From assembly GCF_913773995.1 (NCBI RefSeq), contig NZ_CAJYES010000018.1, forward strand, positions 1-49,427: DNA of 49,427 nt, written 5' to 3'. The notes beneath the pieces were generated by a model. It had not been told where the DNA came from. It worked only from the letters and a program-made list of their open reading frames with translations, and made no database searches. Source of the stretch: an uncultured Pseudacidovorax sp. (GTDB lineage Bacteria > Pseudomonadota > Gammaproteobacteria > Burkholderiales > Burkholderiaceae_C). How positions within the stretch are numbered: position 1 is the first letter of the stretch; each line of letters starts with the position of its first letter. Positions 1 through 9,518 of this stretch are shown here, one piece after another. Made by a program: the position numbers and the translations under genes.

Positions 1-523
1 GGACCAGGGTGCTGCTGTGCGCCAGCAGCGAGGCCAGGCCGCCATGCGGACGTGCCAGGCGGATGCGCACGGTGCGCTCGTCATCCACCTCGATGGCGTC
101 CACCGGCGCCAGGCTCAGCATCGCCGGCGGGGTACAGGCCAGCTTCAGGCAGCGCACCACGGCCGCCGCATCGACCGCGGTGCCGTCATGGAAGCGCGCC
201 CGCGGCCGCAGCACGAAACGCCAGGTGCGACCGTCGGCCGACACCGTCCAGCGCTCGGCCAGTCCGGGCAGCGGGGTGCCGTCGTCCTGCGCATCGGTCA
301 GTGTCTCGGTGATCTGCAGCCGGGTGAACACGTGGCCGCTCTTGGCGGGTGCCAGGCCGGCCAGTTCCCACGGGCCGACGATCTGCAACGGCCGTTCGGG
401 CTGGGCAGCGGTGGCCTGCGCCGTCCAGGCAGCGGCTGCCATCACAGCGCCGGTCTGCAGCAGACGCCGGCGACGGACAGGGACGGCGCCGGTGGTGGTG
501 TCGAAAGAGGATGTGTCGGGCAA
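1..523 (-). CDS. Family-5 (peptide/nickel-type) ABC solute-binding protein, N-terminal part only
   Basis: Periplasmic solute-binding protein of an ABC importer; the gene runs off the window's left edge, so only about 174 N-terminal residues are visible. An arginine-rich, Tat-like signal is seen (VRRRRLLQTG followed by an Ala-rich stretch), then the family-5 signature order: an 'ETLTDAQDDGTPLPGLAERW' segment, 'SADGRTWRF.LRP.ARFHDGT' and 'VDAAAVVRCL', all typical of SBP_bac_5 (OppA/NikA/CntA-like) proteins. The start is uncertain: no ATG fits, and a TTG at 523 is the most plausible. It follows the TonB receptor by about 85 bases on the same strand, which suggests that the two form an outer-membrane to periplasm relay for a metal or metal-chelate. 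Nickel or an opine-type metallophore would fit the family, but the substrate cannot be read from this fragment. Confidence 0.8.
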   Translation of the reverse strand, partial: MPDTSSFDTTTGAVPVRRRRLLQTGAVMAAAAWTAQATAAQPERPLQIVGPWELAGLAPAKSGHVFTRLQITETLTDAQDDGTPLPGLAERWTVSADGRTWRFVLRPRARFHDGTAVDAAAVVRCLKLACTPPAMLSLAPVDAIEVDDERTVRIRLARPHGGLASLLAHSSTLV

Positions 524-608
524 AGGGGGGATTCCGATCTCGTTGATGCGTGTCGCGTGTCCATCAGGGCCACCCGCCTCGGCGCGGCTGCGGGTGGCCT
601 TGGCAGGG

Positions 609-2795
609 TCAGAACTTGGCCTGCAGCCCGACGGTGACCGAGCGTGCCGCGCCCGGCGTCACCCACACGCGGCTGTACGAGCTGCTGTAGTAGGTGGTGT
701 CGAACAGGTTGTCCACGTCCAGCGTCAGGCGCAGGCGCGGGTTGAGGCGCCAGTAGGCCACCAGCTTGGCGGTGGTGTAGCTCGGCAGCTCGAATGCCGG
801 TGCGCCGGCATTGGCCTCGGCCTGGGTGCGCGCTTGGCCCAGCCGGCGGCCGACATGGGTCAGCCCGCCGCCGATGCCATAGCGCTGCCCATTGGCCAAG
901 GCGTCCTCGTAGACCGCCAGCACGCTGCCGTTGACCTTGGGCACGTTGAGCAGGCGACCGCCCACCTCCAGCGTGTTGTCGCGCGTGACCTCCACATCGC
1001 TCAGCACCAGGCTGGCATTGAGGCGCCAGTGGCGGCTCACCTGGCCGGTGAAGTCGAACTCGAGGCCGCGGCTGCGGATCTCGCCCGCCGCCACCGAGAA
1101 GCCGGTGTTCACCGGATCATTGGTCAGCACGTTGCGCTTGCGGATGTCGAACAGCGCGGCCGTCGCGCCCATGCGCCTGTCTTCGCTTTCCCACTTGGCG
1201 CCCAGTTCGGCGGCGCGGCCCGTCTCGGGCTCGAAGGCGCGCGAGGCCACGTCGGTGCCGGTGTTGGGCCGGAAGGAGCGGCCGACGTTGGCATAGACCG
1301 TCCACTGCGGCGACGGCAGCCAGGCGAGGCCGACGCGCGGCGAGGTCGCGCTCGGCGTCTGGGCGGTTGTCAGCCCCGTGCGGCGGTTGAGCAGCGACTG
1401 GTCGTAGCGATCGGCGCGCAGGCCGGCCACCAGGCGCCATTGCGGCGCCAGCCGGATGGCGTCCTGCACATAGACGGCGGTGTTGCGCTGGTGCTCCAGC
1501 GTGTCGGTGTTGGCCGTGGGCACCGGCGGCACCTGCCCGTACACCGGGGCGAAGATGTTGATCGCGTAGGGTCGTGCGGCGCTCGGATTGGCGCGCAGCA
1601 TCAGGGTGTCCATGTCGAAGCGGTAGCGCTCCAGCCCGAACAGCAGTTCGTGCTCCACCGCGCCCGTGCGTACCGTTCCCTGCAGTTCGGCCTGCAGGGC
1701 CAGGTCGTTCGAGTCGTAATCGCGGAAGCGCCGCTGGCGGGTCAGCGTGCCATCGCTGCGCAAGGCCGTCGGCTCGGTCGAGAAGCCTTCGATGCCGGTG
1801 CCGCGATACGACAGGCCGATGCGGCTGCGCCAGTCCGCACTCCATTCGTGGGTCAGCATCAGCTGATGGGTGCTGTTGCGCACGGTCACGTCGCCATCGG
1901 CCGGCTCGCCCAGGAAGCGGCTGCGCGGGATGACGCCCAGCCGGTTGTCGACCGCCACCACGCCACGGTCCAGCGGCGTGCGGTGGCGCAGGTACTCGCC
2001 CACGTACTCCAACACCGTGTCGCGGCCCAGCTTCCAGGTGAAGGCCGGCGCCAGCACCTCGCGGCGCGCCTGCACGACGTCGCGGAAGCTGTCGCGGTCT
2101 TCCACCGCCACGTTCAGCCGGTATGCAAAGCGGTCGGTGAGCGGCCCGGTGATGTCGAAGGCGCCGCGGCGCAGGCCGTAGCTGCCCACATAGCCTTCGA
2201 CCGCATGGGCAGGCTTCCACAGCGGCCGCTTGGACACGATGTTGAGCGTGCCGCCGGGCTCGCTGCTGCCATACAGCGAGGCGGCCGTTCCCTTGAGGAA
2301 CTCGATGCGCTCCACCCCGGCCAGATCGCGCGGCGCATTGAAGCCGCGGTTGGAAGAGAAGCCGTTGAGCAGCGTCGCCATGCCCGTGTTCTCGTTGCCG
2401 GGCAGGCCACGGATGGCGATGTTGTCCCACAGCCCGCCGAAGTTGTTCTGGCGCGAGACGCCGCCCACGTAGTCGAGCACGTCGTCCAGCTTGGTGGCGC
2501 CCAGATCGTCGATGGCCTGGCGGGTGACGATGCGCACGGACTGCGGCAGCTCGCGCAAGGGCAGCTCGGTCTTGGCGCCCGCCGCTTCGTCGGCGTGGTA
2601 GGCGCCGGACTCGGTGCGGCCGACCACCTCGACCGCGTCGAGTTCGCCCACGGCGGGGCCAGTGGAGACCTGCGCATGCGCCGCGCCCAGGCCCAGCAGG
2701 GCCAGAGCCGCTGCGACAGGCCTCAGGGCGCGCGACGGCGAAACAGGGAAGACAGGCGCACGACGGGCGGCGGCGAAAGGAAAGTGCGAATGCAT
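609..2795 (-). CDS. TonB-dependent siderophore-type outer-membrane receptor
   Basis: Outer-membrane 22-strand receptor that imports a metal chelate using TonB energy. The 728-residue product has a signal peptide (cleavage likely after ...GLGAAHA, residue 41), a plug domain (about 75-185, with 'LRELPQSVRIVTRQAIDDL' and 'VERIEFLKGTAASLYGSSEPGG', the classic FhuA/FpvA-class plug motifs) and a long barrel ending in a C-terminal phenylalanine (VGLQAKF). The ATG at 2795 was chosen because it directly precedes the signal peptide. No clear Shine-Dalgarno lies before it, and the frame stays open further upstream, but that extension looks non-coding. It sits between a DUF2946-like gene and a family-5 binding protein on the same strand. 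A Fur-like palindrome upstream of the cluster suggests metal-responsive control. The ligand is unknown; assignment to the siderophore-receptor class is firm. Confidence 0.93.
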   Translation of the reverse strand: MHSHFPFAAARRAPVFPVSPSRALRPVAAALALLGLGAAHAQVSTGPAVGELDAVEVVGRTESGAYHADEAAGAKTELPLRELPQSVRIVTRQAIDDLGATKLDDVLDYVGGVSRQNNFGGLWDNIAIRGLPGNENTGMATLLNGFSSNRGFNAPRDLAGVERIEFLKGTAASLYGSSEPGGTLNIVSKRPLWKPAHAVEGYVGSYGLRRGAFDITGPLTDRFAYRLNVAVEDRDSFRDVVQARREVLAPAFTWKLGRDTVLEYVGEYLRHRTPLDRGVVAVDNRLGVIPRSRFLGEPADGDVTVRNSTHQLMLTHEWSADWRSRIGLSYRGTGIEGFSTEPTALRSDGTLTRQRRFRDYDSNDLALQAELQGTVRTGAVEHELLFGLERYRFDMDTLMLRANPSAARPYAINIFAPVYGQVPPVPTANTDTLEHQRNTAVYVQDAIRLAPQWRLVAGLRADRYDQSLLNRRTGLTTAQTPSATSPRVGLAWLPSPQWTVYANVGRSFRPNTGTDVASRAFEPETGRAAELGAKWESEDRRMGATAALFDIRKRNVLTNDPVNTGFSVAAGEIRSRGLEFDFTGQVSRHWRLNASLVLSDVEVTRDNTLEVGGRLLNVPKVNGSVLAVYEDALANGQRYGIGGGLTHVGRRLGQARTQAEANAGAPAFELPSYTTAKLVAYWRLNPRLRLTLDVDNLFDTTYYSSSYSRVWVTPGAARSVTVGLQAKF

Positions 2796-2917
2796 GGCGG
2801 AAAAAAAGGATCGCGGCCGCCGCAAGCAAAGCGGAAAGGCGCGCAACGAGACGTCGGGCAGGACAGCCGAACGCCGGGAACAGGAAAGTGAGAAGCCAGG
2901 ACGACCCAGCTCCGCCG

Positions 2918-2934
2918 CCCGGCCGATGGCCGGG
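2918..2934. other. Intercistronic hairpin between the DUF2946-like gene and the TonB receptor
   Basis: Perfect 7-bp inverted repeat CCCGGCC-GAT-GGCCGGG in the 169-base gap between the two minus-strand genes. No U-run follows on the minus strand, so it is not a canonical intrinsic terminator. It could be an RNA processing or stability stem. No riboswitch consensus was recognised in this gap. Confidence 0.4.
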
Positions 2935-2964
2935 GGAGCGAGCGGGCAATGGCGCGAAGAGCGA

Positions 2965-3306
2965 TCAGCCCCGCACGGGTGGATCGCGTGCGCTGTAACG
3001 CCAGGCGTTCGGCGCCGGCCTGGGCGGGTGAATGCGCAGCAGCGGCTGCGCCGTGCCGACAACGGCCACGCCCAGGATGGCCGGAGGCGGCCAGATCGCA
3101 CTGGCCAGTTGCGCCCCGAGATGGCACCAGGCACAGACGGCGTCGGTCCTGGCCTCGCCGGGTTCATCGGCATCGCCCAGGTCGGCGGCCGAGGACAGCG
3201 CGGCACCGCCCTCCCGCAGATGCACGCCCTCATGCAGCCCATGGCCCACGGCCGTGTTGAACAACACGGCAATCAGCAGGAGGCGGAGAACGGCAAGCAG
3301 GCGCAT
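2965..3306 (-). CDS. DUF2946-like small exported protein
   Basis: Small protein (113 residues from the ATG at 3306; another ATG at 3318 would add four) of unknown function. It shows an N-terminal hydrophobic signal or anchor (MRLLAVLRLLLIAVLFNTAVG), a His-containing stretch (GHGLHEGVHL), a CAWC pair that could bind metal or form a disulfide, a hydrophobic segment, and the tail WRYSARDPPVRG. That ending (aromatic, ARxPP) is typical of DUF2946 proteins, which are often found next to TonB receptors and copper or metal genes in Burkholderiales. It is the first gene of the minus-strand metal-uptake cluster, 169 bases before the TonB receptor. The family is recognised from pattern, not from a database search. 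Confidence 0.7.
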   Translation of the reverse strand: MRLLAVLRLLLIAVLFNTAVGHGLHEGVHLREGGAALSSAADLGDADEPGEARTDAVCAWCHLGAQLASAIWPPPAILGVAVVGTAQPLLRIHPPRPAPNAWRYSARDPPVRG

Positions 3307-3322
3307 GGCGGACGGCATTCTA

Positions 3323-3340
3323 TTGAGAATGAAATCTCAA
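3323..3340. promoter_or_regulatory. Fur-like palindrome upstream of the metal-uptake cluster
   Basis: Perfect interrupted palindrome TTGAGA-ATGAAA-TCTCAA lying 16 bases upstream of the ATG at 3306. Its symmetric TGAGAAT-type half-sites resemble Fur-family operators preceding TonB receptor genes in betaproteobacteria. The likeness plus the gene content makes it a candidate Fur (or related metalloregulator) site; which regulator binds cannot be decided from sequence. Confidence 0.5.
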
Positions 3341-3389
3341 AGACGGCTTTTTTGTTTGACGCCTTGCCCCGCTACCCTCCTAACAGCCA

Positions 3390-3411
3390 AAGGCGGTACT
3401 GACGCCGCCTT
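3390..3411 (-). terminator. Possible terminator after hsdR
   Basis: Stem AAGGCGG / CCGCCTT (7 bp, 8-base loop) 11 bases past the hsdR stop. On the minus strand the stem is followed by only a short T stretch (TTTGG), so termination would be weak or need help. It separates the restriction cassette from the metal-uptake cluster. Confidence 0.4.
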
Positions 3412-3422
3412 CTGTCAGGGCG

Positions 3423-6400
3423 CTACCGAACCCACTCCTCCCCAATCCTCTCAGCCTGCTCCAGCACCAGCTCCACCGCCGAATCGGCCAGGTCGGGCGG
3501 GTACTTGTACTTGCGCAATATCCGCTTGACCATCAGCCGCAACCTGGCCCGGACGCTCTCGCGGTGTGCCCAGTCCACGCTGATGTTCTGGCGCAGGCTT
3601 TCGGTCAGCTCATGGGCGATCTTCTTCAGCGTCTCGTCGCTCAGTTCGCGCGCAGCCGATTCGTTGAGGAGCAGCGCGTCGTAGAACTTCACCTCGTCAT
3701 CGCTCAGGCCCAGGCTCTCGCCGCGTGAGGCCGCCTCACGGAACTTCCTGGCCATCTCCACCAGCTCCTCCATCACCTGCGCGGTTTCGATGGATCGGTT
3801 CTGGTAGCGCCTGATCACGTTGCCCAGCAGTTCGGAGAACTTGCGCTCCTGCACCACGTTGGTGGCAAAGCGGCTCTTGATTTCGCCTTCCAGCAGGCGC
3901 TCCAGCAGTTCCACCGCCAGGTTGCGCTCGGGCAGGTTCTTCACCTGGGCCAGGAACTCGTCGTCCAGCAGGCCGATGTTGGGCTTGTCCAGGCCCACCG
4001 CATCGAAGATGTCCACCACGCTGTCGGACACTACGGCCGAGCCGATGATCTGACGGATGGCCAGCTCGCGTTGCTCATCGGTCTTCTTCTGCTGGGTGAT
4101 GTCCTTCTTGGTCAGGATCACCTTCACCGCCTGCATGAAGGCCACTTCTTCGCGCACGGCCATGGCTTCGTCCAGCGTGCAGCACAGGGTGAAGGCCTTG
4201 CTCAGGGCCAAGGCCGTGTCGGCGAAGCGCTTCTTGCCGTCGCGCTGTCCTTCTCCCTTCAAGCCCAGCACGTGGTTGGCCGCGCCGGCCAGCACCTTGT
4301 GTCCGCCCGTGAGAAAGCCGCTGTAGTCGAAGCCGTGCAGCATGGCGCGAAGCACGTCGAGCTTTTCCTCCAGCACGGCGTAGGCCTCGTGGGCGTCCAC
4401 CGTGGGCTTGCCCCGGCCCTTGCTGGCCGTGTACTCCTTCATCGCGGCCTTGAGCTCGTTGCCGATGCCGATGTAATCGACCACGAGGCCGCCCTGCTTG
4501 TCCTTGAACACGCGGTTCACGCGGGCGATGGCCTGCATGAGGTTGTGGCCCTTCATGGGCTTGTCCACATACAGGGTGTGCACGCAAGGGGCGTCGAAGC
4601 CGGTCAGCCACATATCGCGCACGATCACTAGGCGCAGCGGGTCCACCGGGTCCTTGAAGCGCTTCTCCAGCCGCTTCCTGACCTGGCCGTTGTAGATGTG
4701 CTGGCGCAGCAGGGCCTTGTCACTGGCCGAACCCGTCATCACGATCTTGACGGCGCCCTTCTCCGGATCCGCGTCGTGCCAGTCGGGGCGCAACCGGATG
4801 ATCTCGTCGTACAGATGAACGCAGATGTCGCGGCTCATGGCCACGACCATGGCCTTGCCGTTCTGCGCCTTGTTGCGCTCTTCGAAGTGCCTGACCAGGT
4901 CCGCCGCCACGGCGGCCACGCGGGGCTCGGCGCCCACCACTTTTTCCAGCGCGGCCCAGCGGCTCTTGAGCCTGGCCTGGGCGCTCTCTTCTTCATCTTC
5001 GGCCAGCTCGTCCACCTCTTCGTCGAGGTGCGGCAGTTGGTCTTCCTTCAGGCTGAGCTTGGCCAGGCGGCTCTCGTAGTAGATGGCCACGGTGGCGCCA
5101 TCTTCCTTGGCCTGCTGCATGTCATAGACATGGATGTAGTCGCCGAACACGGCGCGCGTGTCGCGGTCTTCGCTGGACACGGGCGTGCCGGTGAAGGCCA
5201 CGAAGGTGGCATTGGGCAAGGCGTCGCGCAGGTGCTGGGCGTAGCCGGCCTGGTATTTGTGTTTGACCTCGTACGCCGGCGGAACAAAGTTGGCAGGCAG
5301 GGCCGAACTGACTTCGTCACCCGTGGTCAGAGCAGTCGCTGCGCCCTCCGGCGGGTCCGCCTTGCGCTTGACGGTCTTGAGCTTCGCCTCGAAGCCGTAC
5401 TGCGTGCGATGCGCTTCGTCGGCGATCACGACGATGTTGCTGCGGCCCGATAGCACCGGGAAGGCGTCCTCATCCTCGCCCGGCATGAACTTCTGGATGG
5501 TGGCGAACACGATGCCGCCCGAGGGTCGGTTGGCGAGCTTGGCGCGCAGGTCCTGCCGCGACTCCACCTGCACGGGCTGCTCGCGCAGCAGGTCTTGCGC
5601 CAGGCTGAACACACCGAAGAGCTGGCCGTCCAGATCGTTGCGGTCGGTGATGACCACGATGGTCGGGTTCTGCATGGCGGGCTCTTGCATCACCCGTGCG
5701 GCAAAGCAGGTCATGGTGATGCTCTTGCCGCTGCCCTGGGTGTGCCACACCACCCCGCCCTTGTGCGAACCGCCCGGACGGGACGCGGCCACCACCTGCT
5801 CGATGGCCGCGCGCACGGCGTGGAACTGGTGGTAGCCGGCGATCTTCTTGATCAGCCCGCCGTCGTCCTCGAACAGCACGAAGTAGCGCAGGTAATCCAG
5901 CAGGCAGGCCGGTGCCAGCGCACCGCGCACCAGGGTCTCCAATTCGTTGAACTGGCCCAGCGGGTCGAGCGTGACACCGTCGATGGTGCGCCAGGCCATG
6001 TAGCGCTCGGCATCGCTGGAGAGCGAGCCCATCAGCGCCTCGGAGCCGTCCGACACCACCAGCACCTCGTTGTACTGGAATACGTCGGGGATCTGCGCCT
6101 TGTACGTCTGGATCTGCTCGTAGGCCTTCCAGATGTTGGCCTTCTCATCGGCCGGGTTCTTCAGCTCCAGCAGCACCACGGGCAGGCCGTTGAGGAACAG
6201 GATGATGTCGGGGCGGCGGGTGTGGTGCGGTCCCTTGAGCGAGAACTGGTTGATGGCCAGCCATTCGTTGGCCGCTGCATCGCCCCAGTCCACCAGGCGC
6301 ACGAAGTCGCCTCGCGTCTCGCCATCCTGCTGGTACTGCACGGGCACGCCGCCCACCAGCAGCCGGTGGAAGTGCAGGTTGGCCGACAGCAGCACCGGGG

Positions 6401-6626
6401 TGCCCAGGTCTTGCACCTGCCTGAAGGCGTCTTCGCGCGCCGCGACGGGAAGGTGCGGGTTCAGACGGGCGATGGCATCGCGCAGGCGTTGGGCCAGCAG
6501 CACCTGGCGGAAGTTGTCGCGCGCCGGCGCCGGGCCATCGGGAGCGATGTCGTGGCCGCTCAGGTGGGTGTAGCCGACCTCCACGAGCCAGCTGAGCGCT
6601 TCCTGTTCGAGTTGATCTTCGGTCAT
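3423..6626 (-). CDS. hsdR: Type I restriction endonuclease subunit R
   Basis: Motor and nuclease subunit of a type I restriction-modification complex (R2M2S): it translocates DNA using ATP and cleaves unmethylated foreign DNA. The 1067-residue product has the PD-(D/E)xK nuclease centre ([21 protein letters not shown]140, E154, K156), a Walker A motif (TQGSGKS, 296-302) and a DEAH box (IADEAH, 403-406) of the SF2 helicase core, followed by the helicase C lobe and an HsdR C-terminal domain. No frameshift or missing motif was seen, so it looks functional. It lies 18 bases downstream of the fic gene and is the last gene of the cassette hsdM-hsdS-(remnant)-fic-hsdR. The order M, S, then R is usual; the genes inserted between S and R are accessory. 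Confidence 0.96.
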   Translation of the reverse strand: MTEDQLEQEALSWLVEVGYTHLSGHDIAPDGPAPARDNFRQVLLAQRLRDAIARLNPHLPVAAREDAFRQVQDLGTPVLLSANLHFHRLLVGGVPVQYQQDGETRGDFVRLVDWGDAAANEWLAINQFSLKGPHHTRRPDIILFLNGLPVVLLELKNPADEKANIWKAYEQIQTYKAQIPDVFQYNEVLVVSDGSEALMGSLSSDAERYMAWRTIDGVTLDPLGQFNELETLVRGALAPACLLDYLRYFVLFEDDGGLIKKIAGYHQFHAVRAAIEQVVAASRPGGSHKGGVVWHTQGSGKSITMTCFAARVMQEPAMQNPTIVVITDRNDLDGQLFGVFSLAQDLLREQPVQVESRQDLRAKLANRPSGGIVFATIQKFMPGEDEDAFPVLSGRSNIVVIADEAHRTQYGFEAKLKTVKRKADPPEGAATALTTGDEVSSALPANFVPPAYEVKHKYQAGYAQHLRDALPNATFVAFTGTPVSSEDRDTRAVFGDYIHVYDMQQAKEDGATVAIYYESRLAKLSLKEDQLPHLDEEVDELAEDEEESAQARLKSRWAALEKVVGAEPRVAAVAADLVRHFEERNKAQNGKAMVVAMSRDICVHLYDEIIRLRPDWHDADPEKGAVKIVMTGSASDKALLRQHIYNGQVRKRLEKRFKDPVDPLRLVIVRDMWLTGFDAPCVHTLYVDKPMKGHNLMQAIARVNRVFKDKQGGLVVDYIGIGNELKAAMKEYTASKGRGKPTVDAHEAYAVLEEKLDVLRAMLHGFDYSGFLTGGHKVLAGAANHVLGLKGEGQRDGKKRFADTALALSKAFTLCCTLDEAMAVREEVAFMQAVKVILTKKDITQQKKTDEQRELAIRQIIGSAVVSDSVVDIFDAVGLDKPNIGLLDDEFLAQVKNLPERNLAVELLERLLEGEIKSRFATNVVQERKFSELLGNVIRRYQNRSIETAQVMEELVEMARKFREAASRGESLGLSDDEVKFYDALLLNESAARELSDETLKKIAHELTESLRQNISVDWAHRESVRARLRLMVKRILRKYKYPPDLADSAVELVLEQAERIGEEWVR

Positions 6627-6644
6627 GCCCTGCCCTGTACCTGG

Positions 6645-7766
6645 TCAAAGCGCCAGCAGCGCCACATAGGGTTGGTAGCTGAAGCTGCGGTTCGTCTTCT
6701 GGCCCGTCAATTCCGTCACGATGCCCAGTTCTTCCAACACCTTTACCGCCGCGGTGGCCGTAGGAAAGGTGGTGCCCAATGCCTGCCGCGCGCGCTCGAT
6801 GGTGAAGCGCGGCATCATGGGCAGCATCTCGAACAGGCGGTAGCTGGCCGGGCCGGCCTTGGGCGCGGCCAGCAGGCGGCGCCTGTCCGCCGCGATCAAG
6901 CTCGCAAGAGCGACCACGCCCCGTTCGGCTTCAGCGGCGGCACTGGCCACTCCCTCCAGAAAGAAGGCCAGCCAGCCCTCCCAGTCGCCATCGGTGCGGA
7001 TGGCGGACAGACGGCGGTAGTAGTCGGTCTGGTGCTGCTTGAGGTAGCCGCTGAGGTACATCAGCGGCTCGGGCAGCAGCCCCCAGTGCTCCAGCAAGGC
7101 GGCGATCAGCAGCCGTCCGATGCGCCCATTGCCGTCCAGAAATGGGTGAATGATTTCGAACTGGGCATGCACCAGGGCCACCTTCACCAAGGGCGGCAAG
7201 CCGGAATCCACGCCATGGATGAAGCGTTCCATGTCGGCCAGCAGGCCGGGCACCTGCTCCGGTGGGGGCGGCACAAACGCCGCATTGCCGGGGCGCGTGC
7301 CACCGATCCAGTTCTGCGAGCGGCGCAGTTCGCCCGGCTGCTTGCCTGCGCCCCGCACACCGTCCAGCAGCAGGCGGTGCGCGTCGCACAGCAGGCGCAC
7401 GCTGATGGGCAAGCCTTGGGGGTCGCGCAACTGCCCCTGAACCAGACGGAAGGCACGCAGGTAGTTGGTGACTTCTTCGACGTCGTCGGTGTTGCTGATG
7501 GCAAGCCCTGCCTCGTCGTCGAACAGATCCACCAGCGTGGCCTGCGTGCCCTCGATCTGAGAAGTCAGCAAGGCCTCCTTACGGATGGCGCTGTAGAGCA
7601 GCCAGTCCACGGAAGGCGCCAGACCCGACACCCCCGACAGCCGCGCCAACGCCAACTCGGCCGCGTGGTTGAACCCGGCGAAAGCGTCCGGCGCCAAGGG
7701 CGGGTTGCCAGGCGGCAGCGCATGCGGCACGAATGCCCGGACGGATTCGCCCAGGGTCGTGGACAT
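6645..7766 (-). CDS. Fic-domain protein (probable class II AMPylator) inside the hsd cassette
   Basis: Fic enzymes transfer AMP (sometimes another nucleotide moiety) from a nucleotide to a hydroxyl on a target protein. From the ATG at 7766 the product is 373 residues. It has the intact core motif HPFLDGNGRIGR (207-218, catalytic His207) and, N-terminal to it, TSQIEG (68-73), which matches the [S/T]xxxE[G/N] inhibitory helix; an N-terminal position makes it class II (autoinhibited, no separate antitoxin needed). A C-terminal winged-helix-like part follows (about 290-373). Other possible starts are the ATGs at 7790 and 7826 and a TTG at 7853. The ATG at 7826 lies within an inverted repeat. Position between hsdS and hsdR suggests a role tied to restriction, such as a back-up toxin or guard, but that is inference. 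Confidence 0.88.
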   Translation of the reverse strand: MSTTLGESVRAFVPHALPPGNPPLAPDAFAGFNHAAELALARLSGVSGLAPSVDWLLYSAIRKEALLTSQIEGTQATLVDLFDDEAGLAISNTDDVEEVTNYLRAFRLVQGQLRDPQGLPISVRLLCDAHRLLLDGVRGAGKQPGELRRSQNWIGGTRPGNAAFVPPPPEQVPGLLADMERFIHGVDSGLPPLVKVALVHAQFEIIHPFLDGNGRIGRLLIAALLEHWGLLPEPLMYLSGYLKQHQTDYYRRLSAIRTDGDWEGWLAFFLEGVASAAAEAERGVVALASLIAADRRRLLAAPKAGPASYRLFEMLPMMPRFTIERARQALGTTFPTATAAVKVLEELGIVTELTGQKTNRSFSYQPYVALLAL

Positions 7767-7823
7767 GGCGTAGGCGCCTGTGCTGCGCATCGTGTGAAAG
7801 CCCGCTTGAATGATTGCTCGGGG

Positions 7824-7843
7824 CATTAAAGCGCTCTTTAATG
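7824..7843. promoter_or_regulatory. Perfect inverted repeat at the 5' end of fic
   Basis: Arms CATTAAAG and CTTTAATG are separated by CGCT. The site is AT-rich in a GC-rich setting and lies 58 bases before the ATG at 7766. Such symmetric sites are typical of repressor operators; fic winged-helix domains or a separate regulator could bind it. If translation began at 7826, the left arm would contain the start codon. Confidence 0.45.
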
Positions 7844-7895
7844 GCTGGAGCAAGGATGAAAGCAGGTGGTCATCCAGTTCAACGCAATGACTTGA

Positions 7896-8159
7896 TCAGG
7901 GGCCCGCCAGACGTGAGACACGCCCAAGGACTCCAGCGCGCGGCCATGTGCTCGTGCGGAAGGCTTCGGCCGGCCAGATCACCTTGCGCGCGCCCACCTC
8001 TGCGGCATCGGTCCGGATCTCCAGTTCACGGAGACTCAAGGCTTCGGCCAGCAGCATGAGGTTGTCGGCCTGCGCTTGCCAGGGCGTGAACTCGCCGGCC
8101 TCGCTGGCTCAAGCCTGGCGCTGGGGTATGCGTTCGAATTTGCCGAGCGGGAATTTCAG
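7896..8159 (-). pseudogene. Remnant of a DUF4268/DUF91-type (nuclease-like) gene with an internal stop
   Basis: This fills most of the 300-base gap between hsdS and fic. In one frame, starting at the last bases of hsdS, the translation reads [16 protein letters not shown], stop (8109-8111), then ASEAGEFTPWQAQADNLMLL and AEALSLRELEI. Families of PD-(D/E)xK-like accessory proteins begin with an 'IGKLERIPLREAW...E...FTPWLxENLxLLxEALGLxLE' pattern. The in-frame TGA stands exactly where their conserved Trp codon (TGG) is expected. After about 50 codons the similarity fades and the frame ends at 7896. It therefore looks like a truncated, inactivated gene. The family match is from memory of its N-terminal pattern. 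Confidence 0.55.
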
Positions 8160-9518
8160 GCGAGGGCTTCTTCTAGTTGACCTCGGGCTTCGGGCAGGCG
8201 GAGCTGGCCGGAGATCAGGCGGGGGAGCAATGTATCGCGTAGATTGGAGAGGGTCTGCACCATATCGGAGTTGTGACGCACCCGTGTGAATAACGGTCGC
8301 AGCATCTCCCCAAAAGCCACGCAAATCGAAGGCGGCGGCAACAAAAACTGGATGCGCCACATGTTTGACTGACTCAGCTTTGCCTGAACAGCACCAGTAA
8401 TGAACGGTTGGATATTCGTATGCCGGAGCGACAACATCACGTGTTCAGTGGCCACGCCATTGCGCCCTTGCAATACATGAGCATGGTTGTTAACCCAGAA
8501 CTTTCCCCACACATACTGTGTGATTGGAAAGCCCGCTTCGTCTGCAACTGAACCGTCCTCTCCCGTCAGCAGATAGACGCCGTTGAAGAGGTAATCATCA
8601 ACATGGTCCATCAGCGCAGCTGCGCCGTAGTACGGATACGGTCCTCGTCGCTTTAATCGCTCTGCGCCGGACAATGGCACGCGCTTAGAGTCAAAAATTT
8701 CCACAACTTCTTTAAGGCTGCGATAGCGCCACCCCTCCGGCACAACCTGCAAATCCATTTCTTCCAACGCATCAGGGAACAGCCCGGCCGTGGCCTCGTC
8801 CATGCCTTCGGGGGCGCGGCCTGCCATCTTGGCGCGCACGGGGTCGAAATCGACGAACCATGACTTGAACAGCGCCTGGGCGATGGCTTCGAGGGTGGCG
8901 TTGGTATCGTGCAGGAGGGTGATGCGGTCGTCCAATGCCGACAACACGTCGGCCACTGCTCGCTGAGTATCTAAGTCCGGCAAAGCTGCGTGAAAGGCTT
9001 TGACCTCGGGGAAATAAATGGTCTGGTGAGTGGTCCCTGACGCGAAGCGCAAGAAACTGCTCCGCTCGCCCAACAGGATGTACTTGAGGAAGCGGTAGTC
9101 AAGCTCCGGCCCACAGACCCAGTTGACGAAGTCCTGGCTAGTCGCCATGGGGACACCCATGACCACAACATAGCCCACCGATGCTGTGCGAGACAGGCAG
9201 ACGGTATGGGCCGGCAGGATGCGCGCGGACGAATTGCGGATACCAAGCTCATTGGTGTACTGGGCTGTCTTACGGATGGTTTGCCCATGGTTACCAGTAG
9301 CGTCCCGAATTCCAACCCAAGGCACATTTCCGCCCCAATACTCGGGGTGCTTACGGCTAGGGGTGTGTCCAGTTTCTAAGCGCGCAACATCCGTCAACAA
9401 AGTCCATGTCCAACCCTCAGCAAGAGCGGTTCCTGGATTACCGACAGAGATCGCGAAATCCCCGGGAATCACTCCAGTCGTCGCCGCACGACCGCCTGTC
9501 CTGGATTCAAGCGGCCGT

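Noticed and set aside
9-2891. Very long plus-strand open frame opposite the TonB receptor gene
   Set aside because: It is the mirror of a clearly conserved minus-strand gene in high-GC DNA; the predicted protein is Arg/Gly/Gln-rich low-complexity with no family features.
2796-2964. Cobalamin or other riboswitch in front of the TonB receptor gene
   Set aside because: A hairpin is present, but no B12-box or other riboswitch consensus was recognised.
5595-7829. Long plus-strand open frame opposite hsdR and fic
   Set aside because: Spans two well-supported minus-strand genes and has no motif of its own.
7854-8360. Short open frames in the hsdS-fic gap as intact small genes
   Set aside because: One frame shows a decayed family pattern with a stop codon; the others have no start signal or recognisable content.
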